This document shows, piece after piece, positions 27,745 through 37,634 of a DNA stretch of 64,000 nucleotides. Under the pieces are notes generated by a model. It worked only from the letters and a program-made list of their open reading frames with translations, did no database searches and was not told the origin of the DNA. This DNA comes from Acidobacteriota bacterium. GTDB taxonomy: Bacteria; Acidobacteriota; Vicinamibacteria; Vicinamibacterales; UBA2999. The stretch spans positions 47,623 to 111,622 of the forward strand of contig JACPCS010000140.1 in the NCBI GenBank assembly GCA_016184455.1, in the 5' to 3' direction. The position numbers were made by a program, and so were the translations under genes. Position 1 is the stretch's first letter; each line of letters starts with the position of its first letter.

Positions 27745-29019
27745 TATGACCTGCAGGTCGCCGACGTTCGTCCCCGTCGGGCCGGTGCGGATCAGGTCGT
27801 TCAGCTCATCGAAGAACACGTAGCTGGTGTGCTCCTCGAGAAAGCGCTCGGGCGGACCGATATCGGCGGCTTCCGCGCGCGCCAGCGTCGTGCTGTCGAC
27901 CACCGCCCCGGCGGCGTCGGTCGGACCGTCGATGCCGTCGGTGTCCACGCTCGCGGCCACAACCGCTGCGCCCAGCGCGTCGAGCTCGCGCGCCATCGCG
28001 AGCGCGCATTCCTGATTGCGGCCGCCCTTGCCGGCGCCTGTCGTGTGCACCGTCGTCTCGCCGCCAGCGAGGATGCAGATCGGTCCGGCGGAGCTGCCTC
28101 GCACGCCTGACGCCGCGCTCGGCGAGCTCCGCCCTACATGCGCGCTCGGCGGGACCCGCCCTACGTACGCTTTCGCTGCCGTGAGGAGCTCGTGCGCCGC
28201 GAGACGTGCTTCTCCGACCAGCGGCCGCTCGAGCACGTGCACCGTGTAGCCGCGCTGCTCCGCCGCTGCGTACGCCCCGGCCACCGCCGTACGGAGCCCC
28301 CCGACGACATGGGCCGCTGCGCGCGCGAGGCGTGGGTCGCCGGGCTTCGGCGTGTCGGCAATCGCGCCGGACGCGCCGCGCGTGAAGCGAGTGACCACCG
28401 ACGCCGGAAACTGTGCGCGTCCGCCATACCGGTCGAGCGCCGCGAGCGCATCGCCAAACGTCGTGTCGTCGGGGACTGTCGGCCCCGAGCCGATCGCCGA
28501 GAGGTCGTCGCCGACCACGTCCGAGAGCGCGAGCGTCAAGACGGACCCGCGTGTGGCCGCCGCGAGCTGACCCCCCTTGATCGCCGAGAGATGCTTCCGC
28601 ACCGCATTCAGGTCATGAATCTCGGCGCCCCGACCGAGCAACGCGGCGGAGGTCGTCTGCGTGTCGGCAAGCGTCACGCCCTCGGCCGGGAGCGCCATCA
28701 TCGCGGACGCGCCGCCCGAGAGCAGCACGACGAGCAGGTCGCTCGCACCGGCGGCGTGTGCGACGTCGAGCGCGGCGCGCGCGGCAGCCGCGCTGCGTTC
28801 ATCGGGCACGGGATGGGGCGCCGGATACCAGCGCGCTGTGGCTGGGAGATCCTCAGGCGCCACCGGACCAATGCCGACCACGCGCCGCAACGGAACGGGC
28901 GCCCCCGTGACGAACGCAGCCAGCATCCGCCCGGCAGCCTTGCCGGCCGCGATGACGTCCACCGCGGCTGCGGACCGCAGGCGCCGACCGACGTCAGCCG
29001 CCGCACGCGCCTCCCCCAC
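27727..29019 (-). CDS. Glycerate 2-kinase (DUF4147/MOFRL family)
   Basis: This enzyme phosphorylates D-glycerate in serine, glyoxylate or sugar-acid metabolism. Seen are VDVIAAGKAAGRML, LLSGGASAMMALP, LNAVRKHLSAIKGGQLA, SDVVGDDLSAIGSGPT and the MOFRL signature GGETTVHTTGAGKGGRNQE. From the GTG at 29019 the N-terminus is about 28 residues short; the same frame runs up to a CTG at about 29102 that overlaps the upstream stop (CTGA), and this may be the true start. A 15-20 residue segment (VGRVPPSAHVGRSSPS) is encoded by two inserted palindromic repeats. Confidence 0.88.
   Translation of the reverse strand: MGEARAAADVGRRLRSAAAVDVIAAGKAAGRMLAAFVTGAPVPLRRVVGIGPVAPEDLPATARWYPAPHPVPDERSAAAARAALDVAHAAGASDLLVVLLSGGASAMMALPAEGVTLADTQTTSAALLGRGAEIHDLNAVRKHLSAIKGGQLAAATRGSVLTLALSDVVGDDLSAIGSGPTVPDDTTFGDALAALDRYGGRAQFPASVVTRFTRGASGAIADTPKPGDPRLARAAAHVVGGLRTAVAGAYAAAEQRGYTVHVLERPLVGEARLAAHELLTAAKAYVGRVPPSAHVGRSSPSAASGVRGSSAGPICILAGGETTVHTTGAGKGGRNQECALAMARELDALGAAVVAASVDTDGIDGPTDAAGAVVDSTTLARAEAADIGPPERFLEEHTSYVFFDELNDLIRTGPTGTNVGDLQVILVGSR
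28114..28169. repeat. Two GTAGGGCGGGT-family repeats inserted in frame in glycerate kinase
   Basis: Two near-tandem units beginning GCGCTCGGCG and ending CCGCCCTACRT lie inside the reading frame; the second contains GGCGGGACCCGCCCTACGTA, the same core as the intergenic copies. They encode a Pro/Ser/Arg-rich loop before the conserved GGETTVHTTG motif, and the reading frame is kept. Confidence 0.8.
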
Positions 29020-29099
29020 CAGCCGCCCGGCGTCGGCTGCGGCAAGCGCGGCATGGACGACGGCCAGCAGATCGTGTCGGAGCGCGTCGAGGGTGTGCG

Positions 29100-29411
29100 T
29101 CAGTGAATATGTCGGGGATCGGACCAGGCGGAGAGGCGGGCGACGGTATCGAATTGCTGGAGGAGGCGGCTGACCACCTTGTCAGCCTCAGCCGTGGCGC
29201 ACAGCCGATCGAGTTGCGACATGACCTTCGTCAACGCCCGCTCCACCTCGTTGATCGCACGCTCCGAATAGAACTCGCGCTGTGCATCGAGGCACCGCTG
29301 GCACTTGATGAATTCCTCACGATAGAAATTGGACAAGGAATGCAGGACCGGATCGGGCTGCGAACGCGAATCGGTGAGGAATCGAGACACCCGGTTCCGG
29401 GACGCCGCCAT
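29100..29411 (-). CDS. Small conserved-type helical protein, function unknown
   Basis: This 103-residue soluble protein is predicted mostly alpha-helical and charged, with one CQRC pair near residues 37-40 (FIKCQRCLDAQREFY). No signal or membrane segment is visible. I do not recognise the family. The ATG at 29411 and its direct abutment on the glycerate kinase reading frame suggest that they are co-transcribed. It lies upstream of the kinase, with a repeat-bearing gap separating it from ftsX. Confidence 0.6.
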   Translation of the reverse strand: MAASRNRVSRFLTDSRSQPDPVLHSLSNFYREEFIKCQRCLDAQREFYSERAINEVERALTKVMSQLDRLCATAEADKVVSRLLQQFDTVARLSAWSDPRHIH

Positions 29412-29456
29412 ACCTGATTCCCCCAGTGTAGCTACCGCCCGGAGGGGCTGTCAAAC

Positions 29457-29489
29457 CAAGGCTTCAGGCCTCAGGGCCCAGACCTCAGA
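29457..29489. repeat. Period-7 array (TGAGGCC type) at the ftsX 3' end
   Basis: On the ftsX coding strand the units TGAGGTC, TGGGCCC, TGAGGCC and TGAAGCC follow one another. The ftsX stop TGA (29485-29487) opens the first unit. This is the same pattern as at groEL, with TGA instead of TAG. Confidence 0.78.
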
Positions 29490-30372
29490 TGGCGTGACGT
29501 GACGCCACAAAGCCGCCCGACCCGCCGACCAGCATCCCCCCGGCGACCAGCGCGGCCGCCAGCCGCGGCGGCAGAAACTGCAGCGATCGGCCGTCGAGCA
29601 CCATCGCCAGCTCGCCGCCCCACCAGGCGTTGGCGGCCATGTACCCGACCCAGAGCAGCGCGAGCGCCAGGATCGCGCCGATTCCGCCCTGCAGCATTCC
29701 TTCGGCCACGAACGGGCCGCGGATGAAGGTAAACGGCGCGCCGACGAGCGCCATCACCTCGAGCTCGTCGCGCCGGCCGTGCATGCCGAGCCTGACGACA
29801 CTCGCGACGGTGACGGCGGCGGCGACCGCCATCACGAGCGAGAGGGCGAATCCCACGCCGCGAATGGCGTTCAGGCCCGAGGCCACCCGCGTCAGCCACT
29901 CGCGGTCGTAGCGCACGTCGGCGACGCCGGGCAGTCCGGCGACGCGCTTGACGAGCGCGTCGGCGCGGCCGTCCGCCTCCGCCTCGGGACGGATGCGCAC
30001 CTCGAGCGAGGCGGGGAACGGGTTGTCGTCAAATCCTTCGGTGAGCGAAGCGAGCTCCGCGAATTCGCGGCGGAAGCGCGTGAGCGCGTCGGCCTTCGAG
30101 ATGTACTGCCGCGCCTCGACGATCCCGCTCTCGTCCACCAGCGCCTCGATGGCGCCGCGCTCCTCGGAGGTGGCCTCGTCGCGGAGAAACACGGAGAACT
30201 CGGTGGCCGACGCCCACTCGGCGAGCAGCTGCTCGACGTTCGAGGTCGCGACCAGGAGCGCGCCGAGCACGATCATCGCGAGCGCGATCGCAGCGGTGGC
30301 GAACGCACTCGCGCCGCGACTGCGCCCGAGGCTGGCCCAGGCCTCGCGCAGCGCGTAGTCGATCGCCCTCAT
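29485..30372 (-). CDS. ftsX: Cell division ABC permease FtsX
   Basis: FtsX, with FtsE, controls peptidoglycan hydrolases at the division septum. The 295-residue protein has one N-terminal helix (FATAAIALAMIVLGALLVA), a periplasmic domain (residues about 50-160, with EFSVFLRDEATSEERGAIEA) and three C-terminal helices from GVGFALSLVMAVAAAVTVAS onward. The ATG at 30372 overlaps the ftsE stop (ATGA); longer frames reading into ftsE are artefacts. Gene order ftsE-ftsX is canonical. Its stop codon belongs to a heptamer array. Confidence 0.93.
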   Translation of the reverse strand: MRAIDYALREAWASLGRSRGASAFATAAIALAMIVLGALLVATSNVEQLLAEWASATEFSVFLRDEATSEERGAIEALVDESGIVEARQYISKADALTRFRREFAELASLTEGFDDNPFPASLEVRIRPEAEADGRADALVKRVAGLPGVADVRYDREWLTRVASGLNAIRGVGFALSLVMAVAAAVTVASVVRLGMHGRRDELEVMALVGAPFTFIRGPFVAEGMLQGGIGAILALALLWVGYMAANAWWGGELAMVLDGRSLQFLPPRLAAALVAGGMLVGGSGGFVASRHAI

Positions 30373-31028
30373 GCGACCTCTACGATCCGGCCCTGGTCGA
30401 GCGTGATCGTGCGGCGGCCGACCAGGCGGATCAGTTCGCGGTCGTGCGTGGCCACGAGCACGGTCGTCCCGCCGGCATTGACTTCGCGCAGCAGGTTCAT
30501 GATTTCGAGCGACAGGTCCGGATCGAGATTGCCGGTCGGCTCGTCGGCCAGCAGCAGCTGCGGGTCGCTCGCGAGCGCGCGCGCGATGGCGACGCGCTGC
30601 TGCTCGCCGCCCGACAGATCGCGCGGATACGCGTTCATCCGGTGCTGCAGGCCGACCCACTTCAGCACCTGAAACGCCTTCCGCTTCTGCTGCGCCGGCG
30701 GCACGCCGAGCACCTGCGACACGAACGAGATGTTCTCGAACACGGTCCGCGTCGGAATGAGCTTGAAGTCCTGGAAGATGAAGCCGATCCCGCGGCGGTA
30801 ATCCTGGATGTCGCGTCGCGACAGCTTGGCCACGTTGTGGCCGTTGACGACGATCTCGCCTTCGCTGGGCTTCTCCTGAACGAGCAGCAGCCGCAGAAAG
30901 GTCGACTTGCCCGCGCCGCTCGGGCCGGTCAGAAAGACGAACTCACCCTTGTTGACCGTGAGATTGAGATCGTGCAGCGCGTACAAGCCGCGACTGTAGA
31001 GTTTCGAGAGATGGTGCGTCTCGATCAC
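30369..31028 (-). CDS. ftsE: Cell division ATP-binding protein FtsE
   Basis: This 219-residue ABC ATPase has Walker A GPSGAGKST, the Q-loop FIFQDFKLIP, signature LSGGEQQRVAIARAL, Walker B LLLADEPTGNLD and the H-loop ATHDRELI. The N-terminus MIETHHLSKLYSRG matches FtsE. It couples ATP hydrolysis to FtsX conformational change. The ATG at 31028 follows 97 bases of non-coding sequence after gatB, in which I see no clear terminator. Confidence 0.95.
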   Translation of the reverse strand: MIETHHLSKLYSRGLYALHDLNLTVNKGEFVFLTGPSGAGKSTFLRLLLVQEKPSEGEIVVNGHNVAKLSRRDIQDYRRGIGFIFQDFKLIPTRTVFENISFVSQVLGVPPAQQKRKAFQVLKWVGLQHRMNAYPRDLSGGEQQRVAIARALASDPQLLLADEPTGNLDPDLSLEIMNLLREVNAGGTTVLVATHDRELIRLVGRRTITLDQGRIVEVA

Positions 31029-31125
31029 GCTGCCTGTGCACCTGGGACCACGTCGTGGAGTGAGCGCAGTATAGCACGCAGGTGCGCGGCCGACGCGTAC
31101 GGCAGGGGCGACGCGTGCGTCGCCA

Positions 31126-32556
<1,431 letters not shown>

Positions 32557-32567
32557 GGAGTCAAATC

Positions 32568-32632
32568 CCACATTCCAAAGCCCAAACCCCAAATCTGCAG
32601 TTTGGGATTTGGGATTTGGTCATTGGGATTTA
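32568..32632. repeat. Period-7 arrays in inverted orientation at the pckA 3' end
   Basis: Units CCAAAGC, CCAAACC and CCAAATC are followed, after TGCAG, by TTTGGGA TTTGGGA TTTGG in the opposite orientation, so the pair can form a stem. The pckA stop (TAA, 32630-32632) lies at the edge of the array, read as TAAATCCC on the coding strand. Confidence 0.8.
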
Positions 32633-34228
32633 GACCCGCGGTCCGGCGGCCTTGACCGCCGCGTCGACGTCGGCCTCGAACCGCTTGAAGTTGTCGACGA
32701 ACATCGCCGCGAGCTGCTTCGCCTGCTCGTCGTACGCCTGCGCATTGGACCACGTGCTCCGCGGGTCGAGCACGGCGCCCGGCACGCCCGGGCACGTCGT
32801 CGGTACCTCGATGTTGAAGATCGGGTCCACCCGGTAGCTCACGCGATCGAGCTGGCCTGCCAGCGCCGCGTTGATCATGGCGCGCGTGTGCGCAATCCGC
32901 ATCCGGCTGCCGACGCCGTACGGACCGCCCGTCCAGCCGGTGTTCACCAGCCACACCCGGGCCTGATGTCGGGCGATCTTTTCGCCAAGCATCCGCGCGT
33001 AGACGTTCGGATTGAGCGGCAGGAACGGCGCACCGAAGCACGTACTGAACACCGCCTTCGCTCCGGTCAATCCCTTCTCCGTTCCGGCGACCCGCGCCGT
33101 GTACCCGGAGAGGAAGTGATACATCGCCCGATCCGGCGTCAGCCGCGCGATCGGCGGCATCACCCCGTAGGCATCGGCGGTCAGCATGACGACGTTCTTC
33201 GGGTGGCCGGCCACCCCCGTCAGGATGGCGTTGTCGATGTAATCGAGCGGATACGACGCGCGCGTGTTCTCGGTCAGCGAGGCGTCGTCCAGATCGAGCT
33301 GGCGCGTCTCGGGATCGATCACCACGTTCTCGAGCACGGTGCCGAACCGGCGCGTGGTCGCGTAGATCTGCGGCTCGGCGTCCTTCGACAGCTTGATCGT
33401 CTTCGCGTAGCAGCCGCCCTCGAAATTGAACACCCCACGGTCGGTCCACCCGTGCTCGTCGTCGCCCAGCAGGCGCCGCTCGGGATCGCTCGAGAGCGTC
33501 GTCTTGCCGGTGCCCGACAGTCCGAAGAACAGGGCCGTGTCGCCGTCCCGGCCCACGTTCGCCGAGCAGTGCATCGGCAGGACGCCCTTGAGCGGCAGCA
33601 GGTAGTTGAGGATCGTGAAGATCGACTTCTTCATCTCGCCGGCGTAGCTCGTGCCGCCGATGAGCACGAGCTGCTTCGCGAAGCTCACGAAGATGAAGCA
33701 ATCGGATCGCGACCCGTGACGCGCCGGGTCCGAGCGGAAGCTCGGCACGGCGATGACCGTGAACTGCGGGACGTGCTCGGCGCGCTTCGCCGAATCGGTC
33801 TCCGGGATGAACATGTTGCGCACGAACAGGTTGTGCCAGGCGAACTCGGTGACGATGCGGACGGGCAGGCGGTGCTCGGGATCGGCGCCGGCCCACGCGT
33901 CGAGGACGAACAGCTCCTTGTCCTGCACGTAACTGACGAGGTCGCGGTGCAGCGCGTCGAACCTGGCGGCGTCGATCGGGCGGTTCACGTCGCCCCAATG
34001 GATGTGCTTCTCGCTCTCGGGCTCGCGCACGAAGAACTTGTCGTTCGGCGACCGGCCGGTGTGCTGGCCCGTGTTGCAGGCGATCGGGCCGTCGGCGGCG
34101 AGCAGGCCTTCGCCGCGGCGGATCGCCGCCTCGTACAGGGCCGGGGGGGTGAGATTCCAGTGGACCGGTCCGGACCGCAGGATCCCGACTATTTCAAGAC
34201 CGCGCGCACGCTGAAGCTGAATTGCCAT
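32630..34228 (-). CDS. pckA: Phosphoenolpyruvate carboxykinase (ATP)
   Basis: PckA converts oxaloacetate and ATP to phosphoenolpyruvate, the first step of gluconeogenesis. The 532-residue sequence has the substrate segment HTGRSPNDKFFVRE, TSYAGEMKKSIFT with the metal-binding lysine, the kinase-1a loop GLSGTGKTTLSSDP, and NFEGGCYAKTIKLS. The ATG at 34228 gives the usual N-terminus with HWNLTPPALYEAAI; a longer frame runs into the divergent sigma gene and is rejected. It is divergent from the ECF sigma gene across 126 bases. Confidence 0.96.
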   Translation of the reverse strand: MAIQLQRARGLEIVGILRSGPVHWNLTPPALYEAAIRRGEGLLAADGPIACNTGQHTGRSPNDKFFVREPESEKHIHWGDVNRPIDAARFDALHRDLVSYVQDKELFVLDAWAGADPEHRLPVRIVTEFAWHNLFVRNMFIPETDSAKRAEHVPQFTVIAVPSFRSDPARHGSRSDCFIFVSFAKQLVLIGGTSYAGEMKKSIFTILNYLLPLKGVLPMHCSANVGRDGDTALFFGLSGTGKTTLSSDPERRLLGDDEHGWTDRGVFNFEGGCYAKTIKLSKDAEPQIYATTRRFGTVLENVVIDPETRQLDLDDASLTENTRASYPLDYIDNAILTGVAGHPKNVVMLTADAYGVMPPIARLTPDRAMYHFLSGYTARVAGTEKGLTGAKAVFSTCFGAPFLPLNPNVYARMLGEKIARHQARVWLVNTGWTGGPYGVGSRMRIAHTRAMINAALAGQLDRVSYRVDPIFNIEVPTTCPGVPGAVLDPRSTWSNAQAYDEQAKQLAAMFVDNFKRFEADVDAAVKAAGPRV

Positions 34229-34354
34229 AGAAGAATCCGAATGGTATCGAGCCGATCCTGAGCAAGTCAACACGCGATTTCCCTCGCCGGCGCCGCAACC
34301 CGTTTGGAGTATAGTAGTTGCGGCTGTAAACACCGGCTTCGAGCAGCCGTATTC

Positions 34355-34993
34355 ATGACCAGAACGACGCGGCGGCGGACGATCGCTCCCGAGGGCGCTG
34401 CCCGACCCGCGCCGGTCGCGCGCGACTCGGCGCTGGCGGCCGAGATCAAGGCGCTCGTCGTGGCCGGCCGGCGCGACGCGGCGCGCGACCGATTCGCGGC
34501 GCTCGTCGCGGCGCATCAGCGGCGCGCGACGCGCATCGCGTATCAGTACCTGCGCGACGTGTACGACGTCGACGAGGCGGTACAGGACGCGTTCGTCAAG
34601 GTGTTCGCGCACATCACGAGCTATCGCGAGGAGCTGCCGTTCGATGTCTGGTTCACGCGGATCCTCGTGAACGGATGCCTCGACCTGCGGAAGGCGCGGT
34701 CGCGGCGGCTCCGCTGGGTGCTGCCCACGCCGCCCGATGCGGCGCCGCCGGAACCGGCCGCGCCGCAGCCGAGCCCCGAGGAGCGGCTGCTCGCGAGCGA
34801 ACGAGGACGACGGATTGCCGCGGCCGTCGAAAAGCTGCCCGAACGGCAGCGCACCGTGTTCACGCTGTGCCAGATCGCCGAGCAGAGCACCAGCGAGGTG
34901 AGCCAGGCGCTCGGCCTGCGGGAAGCCACCGTGCGGGTTCATCTGTTCCGGGCCGTACGGAAGCTGCGGACGCTCCTGGAGCGCGAGAGATGA
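34355..34993 (+). CDS. ECF-type RNA polymerase sigma factor
   Basis: This 212-residue sigma factor has region 2 in AYQYLRDVYDVDEAVQDAFV and KVFAHITSYREELPFDVWF (residues about 60-105). A Pro-rich linker follows, then region 4 with KLPERQRTVFTLCQIAEQST and the helix-turn-helix SEVSQALGLREATVRVHLFR. The ATG at 34355 was preferred to 34304. TATAGT at 34310-34315 may be a -10 box. It overlaps the zinc-finger gene downstream by four bases, the usual sigma/anti-sigma arrangement. Confidence 0.92.
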   Translation: MTRTTRRRTIAPEGAARPAPVARDSALAAEIKALVVAGRRDAARDRFAALVAAHQRRATRIAYQYLRDVYDVDEAVQDAFVKVFAHITSYREELPFDVWFTRILVNGCLDLRKARSRRLRWVLPTPPDAAPPEPAAPQPSPEERLLASERGRRIAAAVEKLPERQRTVFTLCQIAEQSTSEVSQALGLREATVRVHLFRAVRKLRTLLERER

Positions 34994-35571
34994 CCATGGG
35001 TCAGCACCATCTGTCGGACGATCGGTTGATCGAGGTCTGCCTCGAGGGCGCCCCGCCCGCCGAAGCGCAGCACCTGGCCGACTGCCCCGCGTGCGAGGGC
35101 CGCCGCGCCACGCTGGCCGATCTGCTGACGGACACGCGCGATGTGGTTGCCGCCGGCGCCGACACGCACTTCACGCCCGATCGGCTGGCGAAGCAGCGCG
35201 CCCGCATCCTCGAGCGGCTCGAGCACGAAGCGCGGCACGGCCGCGTGATTACCTTCCCGGCCGCTCAGAGCTATGCGCGGGCGCTCCCGCGGCGTCCGCG
35301 CACGCGGTGGATTGCCGCCGCGGCCGCCGCCGGGCTGCTCATCGGCTTCGTGGCCGAGCACGCCGTCCATCGCATCCCGGACCTGCCGCCGACGCCTGCA
35401 ACGATTGCCGGCGTCGACTCGGGCGCCGACACGCTGCAGTTCGCCACCGCGCCGCTCTCCGAGGAAGAAGTGCTCGGACGGATCGAGATGGCCGTGGAAG
35501 GCACGACCGGCTCCGCGCTCCGGCCGCTCGACGATCTGACACCGCGCGTCTGGGAGATTGCGGCGCAGTAG
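34990..35571 (+). CDS. Putative zinc-finger anti-sigma factor
   Basis: This 193-residue protein has an N-terminal HxxxCxxC zinc finger (HLADCPACEGR, about residues 28-38) after DDRLIEVCLEG, and one membrane helix near residues 100-118 (WIAAAAAAGLLIGFVAEHAV). A periplasmic tail of about 70 residues ends LTPRVWEIAAQ. It probably holds the preceding sigma factor at the membrane. The ATG at 34990 overlaps the sigma stop (ATGA), with a second ATG six bases later. Its stop shares one base with ispH. Confidence 0.85.
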   Translation: MTMGQHHLSDDRLIEVCLEGAPPAEAQHLADCPACEGRRATLADLLTDTRDVVAAGADTHFTPDRLAKQRARILERLEHEARHGRVITFPAAQSYARALPRRPRTRWIAAAAAAGLLIGFVAEHAVHRIPDLPPTPATIAGVDSGADTLQFATAPLSEEEVLGRIEMAVEGTTGSALRPLDDLTPRVWEIAAQ

Positions 35572-36779
35572 TGCCTCCGCTGATCTTCAGAAAAGGGCTC
35601 GACCTCAAGCACGAGGTCGCCGGCGCCCTCCGCGCCAGCTACCACAGCGATCTCATTGAAGGCGTCAAGCAGGCGGATTTTCAGTACGCGTCTGGGCGGC
35701 TGACCGTCTACCTCGCGCGCGAGTTCGGCTTCTGCTATGGCGTCGACCGCGCCGTCGACTACGCGTACCAGACCCGGCGCCGCTTTCCGGATCGCACCGT
35801 CTATCTGACGGGCGAGATCATCCACAACCCGCACGTCAACGCGGAGCTGCGCGGTCAGGGCATCCGGTTCCTCAGCGACGCGGGCGAGTCGATCGACGCC
35901 CTGGGCACCGAGGACGTCGTCATCCTTCCCGCGTTCGGCGTCACGATGGAGCTGCTGCGCAGCCTCGAGCGGCGCGGGTGCGTGCTCGTCGACACCACGT
36001 GCGGCTCGGTGCTGAACGTCTGGAAGAACGTGCGCCGATATGCCGAGGACGGATTCACCTCGGTCATTCACGGCAAGTACTGGCACGAGGAAACGCGCGC
36101 CACGGCGTCGCAGGCCCTACATACCGGCGCGGGCCGCTACCTGATCGTCCTCGACCGGGAGGAAGCCGCGCTCGTGTGCGACTACATCCGCCGCGGCGGC
36201 CGCCGCGAGGCGTTCCTCGCGCGCTTCGCGCACGCCGTCTCGCCCGGCTTCGATCCCGATCGCGACCTGCAGCGGATCGGCTGCGCCAACCAGACCACGA
36301 TGCTGAGCTCCGAGTCGCTGGAGGTCGGCGAGATGTTCCGGCTGGCGATCCTCGAGCGCTACGGAGCAGCCGGGCTGGCTGCACGCTTCCGCGCCTTCGA
36401 CACCATCTGCAGCGCAACCCAGGACCGCCAGGACGCCGTGCGCGCGCTGCTCGACCGACAGCCGGTCAATCTGATGCTCGTCATCGGCGGGCTCAACAGC
36501 AGCAATACGTGCAACCTGGCGCGCATCTGCGCCCAGCGGGTGCCGACGTATCACATTGCCGATCCGCAGGGGCTCGTCTCGGCGCAGGAGATCCGGCACA
36601 AGCCGGTCGGGCGCAGCGACGAGGTGCTGTCGAGTGGGTGGCTGCGGCCGAACGGCGCCGTCAAGGTGGGACTCACGTCGGGCGCCTCGACGCCCGACAA
36701 CCTCGTGGCTGCGGCGATCAGGCGCCTCGACGAGCTCGCGAACGACGTTACTCCGATCCAGCCTCCGGCTCGATCGTGA
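35571..36779 (+). CDS. ispH: 4-hydroxy-3-methylbut-2-enyl diphosphate reductase, long plant/cyanobacterial type
   Basis: IspH makes IPP and DMAPP in the last step of the MEP pathway using a 4Fe-4S cluster. Cluster cysteines lie in FGFCYGVDRAV, VDTTCGSVLNVW and DTICSATQDRQDA. GEIIHNPHVN, SVIHGKYWHEE and the catalytic-type NQTTMLSSESLEVGEMF follow. At 402 residues, with these motifs, it is the long form typical of cyanobacteria and plastids, not the about 315-residue E. coli form. The GTG at 35571 shares one base with the anti-sigma stop, placing it in the sigma operon. Its end overlaps a convergent small gene by 32 bases. Confidence 0.93.
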   Translation: MPPLIFRKGLDLKHEVAGALRASYHSDLIEGVKQADFQYASGRLTVYLAREFGFCYGVDRAVDYAYQTRRRFPDRTVYLTGEIIHNPHVNAELRGQGIRFLSDAGESIDALGTEDVVILPAFGVTMELLRSLERRGCVLVDTTCGSVLNVWKNVRRYAEDGFTSVIHGKYWHEETRATASQALHTGAGRYLIVLDREEAALVCDYIRRGGRREAFLARFAHAVSPGFDPDRDLQRIGCANQTTMLSSESLEVGEMFRLAILERYGAAGLAARFRAFDTICSATQDRQDAVRALLDRQPVNLMLVIGGLNSSNTCNLARICAQRVPTYHIADPQGLVSAQEIRHKPVGRSDEVLSSGWLRPNGAVKVGLTSGASTPDNLVAAAIRRLDELANDVTPIQPPARS

Positions 36780-36999
36780 TCCGCACCCGCTGACCGACCT
36801 TCGATCGCAGGTACTGGTGAATCTCGCTCCCCGGCTTCACCACGATCATCGTCTGACTGTCGAGGGCGAAGTAGCCCTCCTGCGCCTCCTGATCGGTGGC
36901 GCCCAGTCGGCCCCGAATCGTGAACCCCTGCTGGGCGGCATAGGCCAGTGCCGCCACGAGCACCGCCACGGCCGCCATGACCACCACGTTGCGTCTCAT
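36748..36999 (-). CDS. Small exported or membrane-anchored protein
   Basis: This 83-residue protein has an N-terminal signal or anchor (VVVMAAVAVLVAALAYAAQ) and a soluble beta-type domain (FTIRGRLGATDQEAQEGYFA, then GQRVRITIEPEAG). The soluble part resembles small OB-like or DUF5666-like exported domains, but this is weak. The ATG at 36999 has AAGGA eight bases before it; an ATG nine bases upstream is an alternative. It overlaps the end of ispH by 32 bases and is divergent from the Spy-like gene, across about 170 bases without other features. Confidence 0.65.
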   Translation of the reverse strand: MRRNVVVMAAVAVLVAALAYAAQQGFTIRGRLGATDQEAQEGYFALDSQTMIVVKPGSEIHQYLRSKVGQRVRITIEPEAGSE

Positions 37000-37173
37000 C
37001 CGGCTCATCCTTCCCGTCCTCGGCCGACCCTCTGCTCCAGCAAGCGACGTGCCAGGCACCCGCGACGGCGCGGGCCTGAGGGCGGCCACGGCCACAACCG
37101 TGGTATTGATATGTCGCGAAGCCGGGGCGTAAACAGCCCAGGCGTGCTGACCGTATTTTGAGACAAGTCCGCA

Positions 37174-37608
37174 ATGAAAGTCTCGAAAATCTTCACCCGC
37201 GCCGTGGCCGCTGCCGCCCTGGTGGGACTCTGCGCCGCCCCCGCGCTCGCCCAGCGTGGTAAGTGGTGGCAGGACGAGCGGTTCCGGCGCGAGCTCGGGC
37301 TCACCGCGGAGCAGAGCACCCGGCTCGAGGAAATCTTCCAGAAGCACCTGCCGAAGCTGCGCCAGCACATGCAGGCCCTCGACCAGGCCGAGGATCAGCT
37401 GAACCAGCTGATTGAGAAGGGAGACGACGCCTCGGTGATGGCCCATATGGGGGTCGTCGAGTCGGCCCGGGCCGAGATGAACAAGACCCGCACCCTGATG
37501 CTGCTGCGGATGCGCCGCAGCCTGACCGGCGATCAGTGGGCCAAGTTCACAGCGCTCGCCAACGAGCGCAATCAGCGGAGGCGGGGATCAACGCTCAGTC
37601 CGCGGTAG
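37174..37608 (+). CDS. Periplasmic Spy/CpxP-like protein
   Basis: This 144-residue protein has a signal peptide (AAAALVGLCAAPALAQ) and an all-helical, charged mature part. Two LTxxQ-type motifs are seen: GLTAEQSTRLEEIF near residue 44 and SLTGDQWAKFTAL near 120. Spy/CpxP proteins act as periplasmic chaperones or metal/stress sensors. It is directly upstream of a tripartite efflux operon (27 bases to the TolC-like gene), so it probably serves as the envelope-stress partner of that pump. Confidence 0.82.
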   Translation: MKVSKIFTRAVAAAALVGLCAAPALAQRGKWWQDERFRRELGLTAEQSTRLEEIFQKHLPKLRQHMQALDQAEDQLNQLIEKGDDASVMAHMGVVESARAEMNKTRTLMLLRMRRSLTGDQWAKFTALANERNQRRRGSTLSPR

Positions 37609-37634
37609 CCCGCCGCGCTTCGCCGGGTCCAGCC

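Noticed and set aside
32630..34942. 770-codon frame extending PckA upstream
   Set aside because: The extension is antisense to the ECF sigma gene; PckA homology starts at the ATG at 34228.
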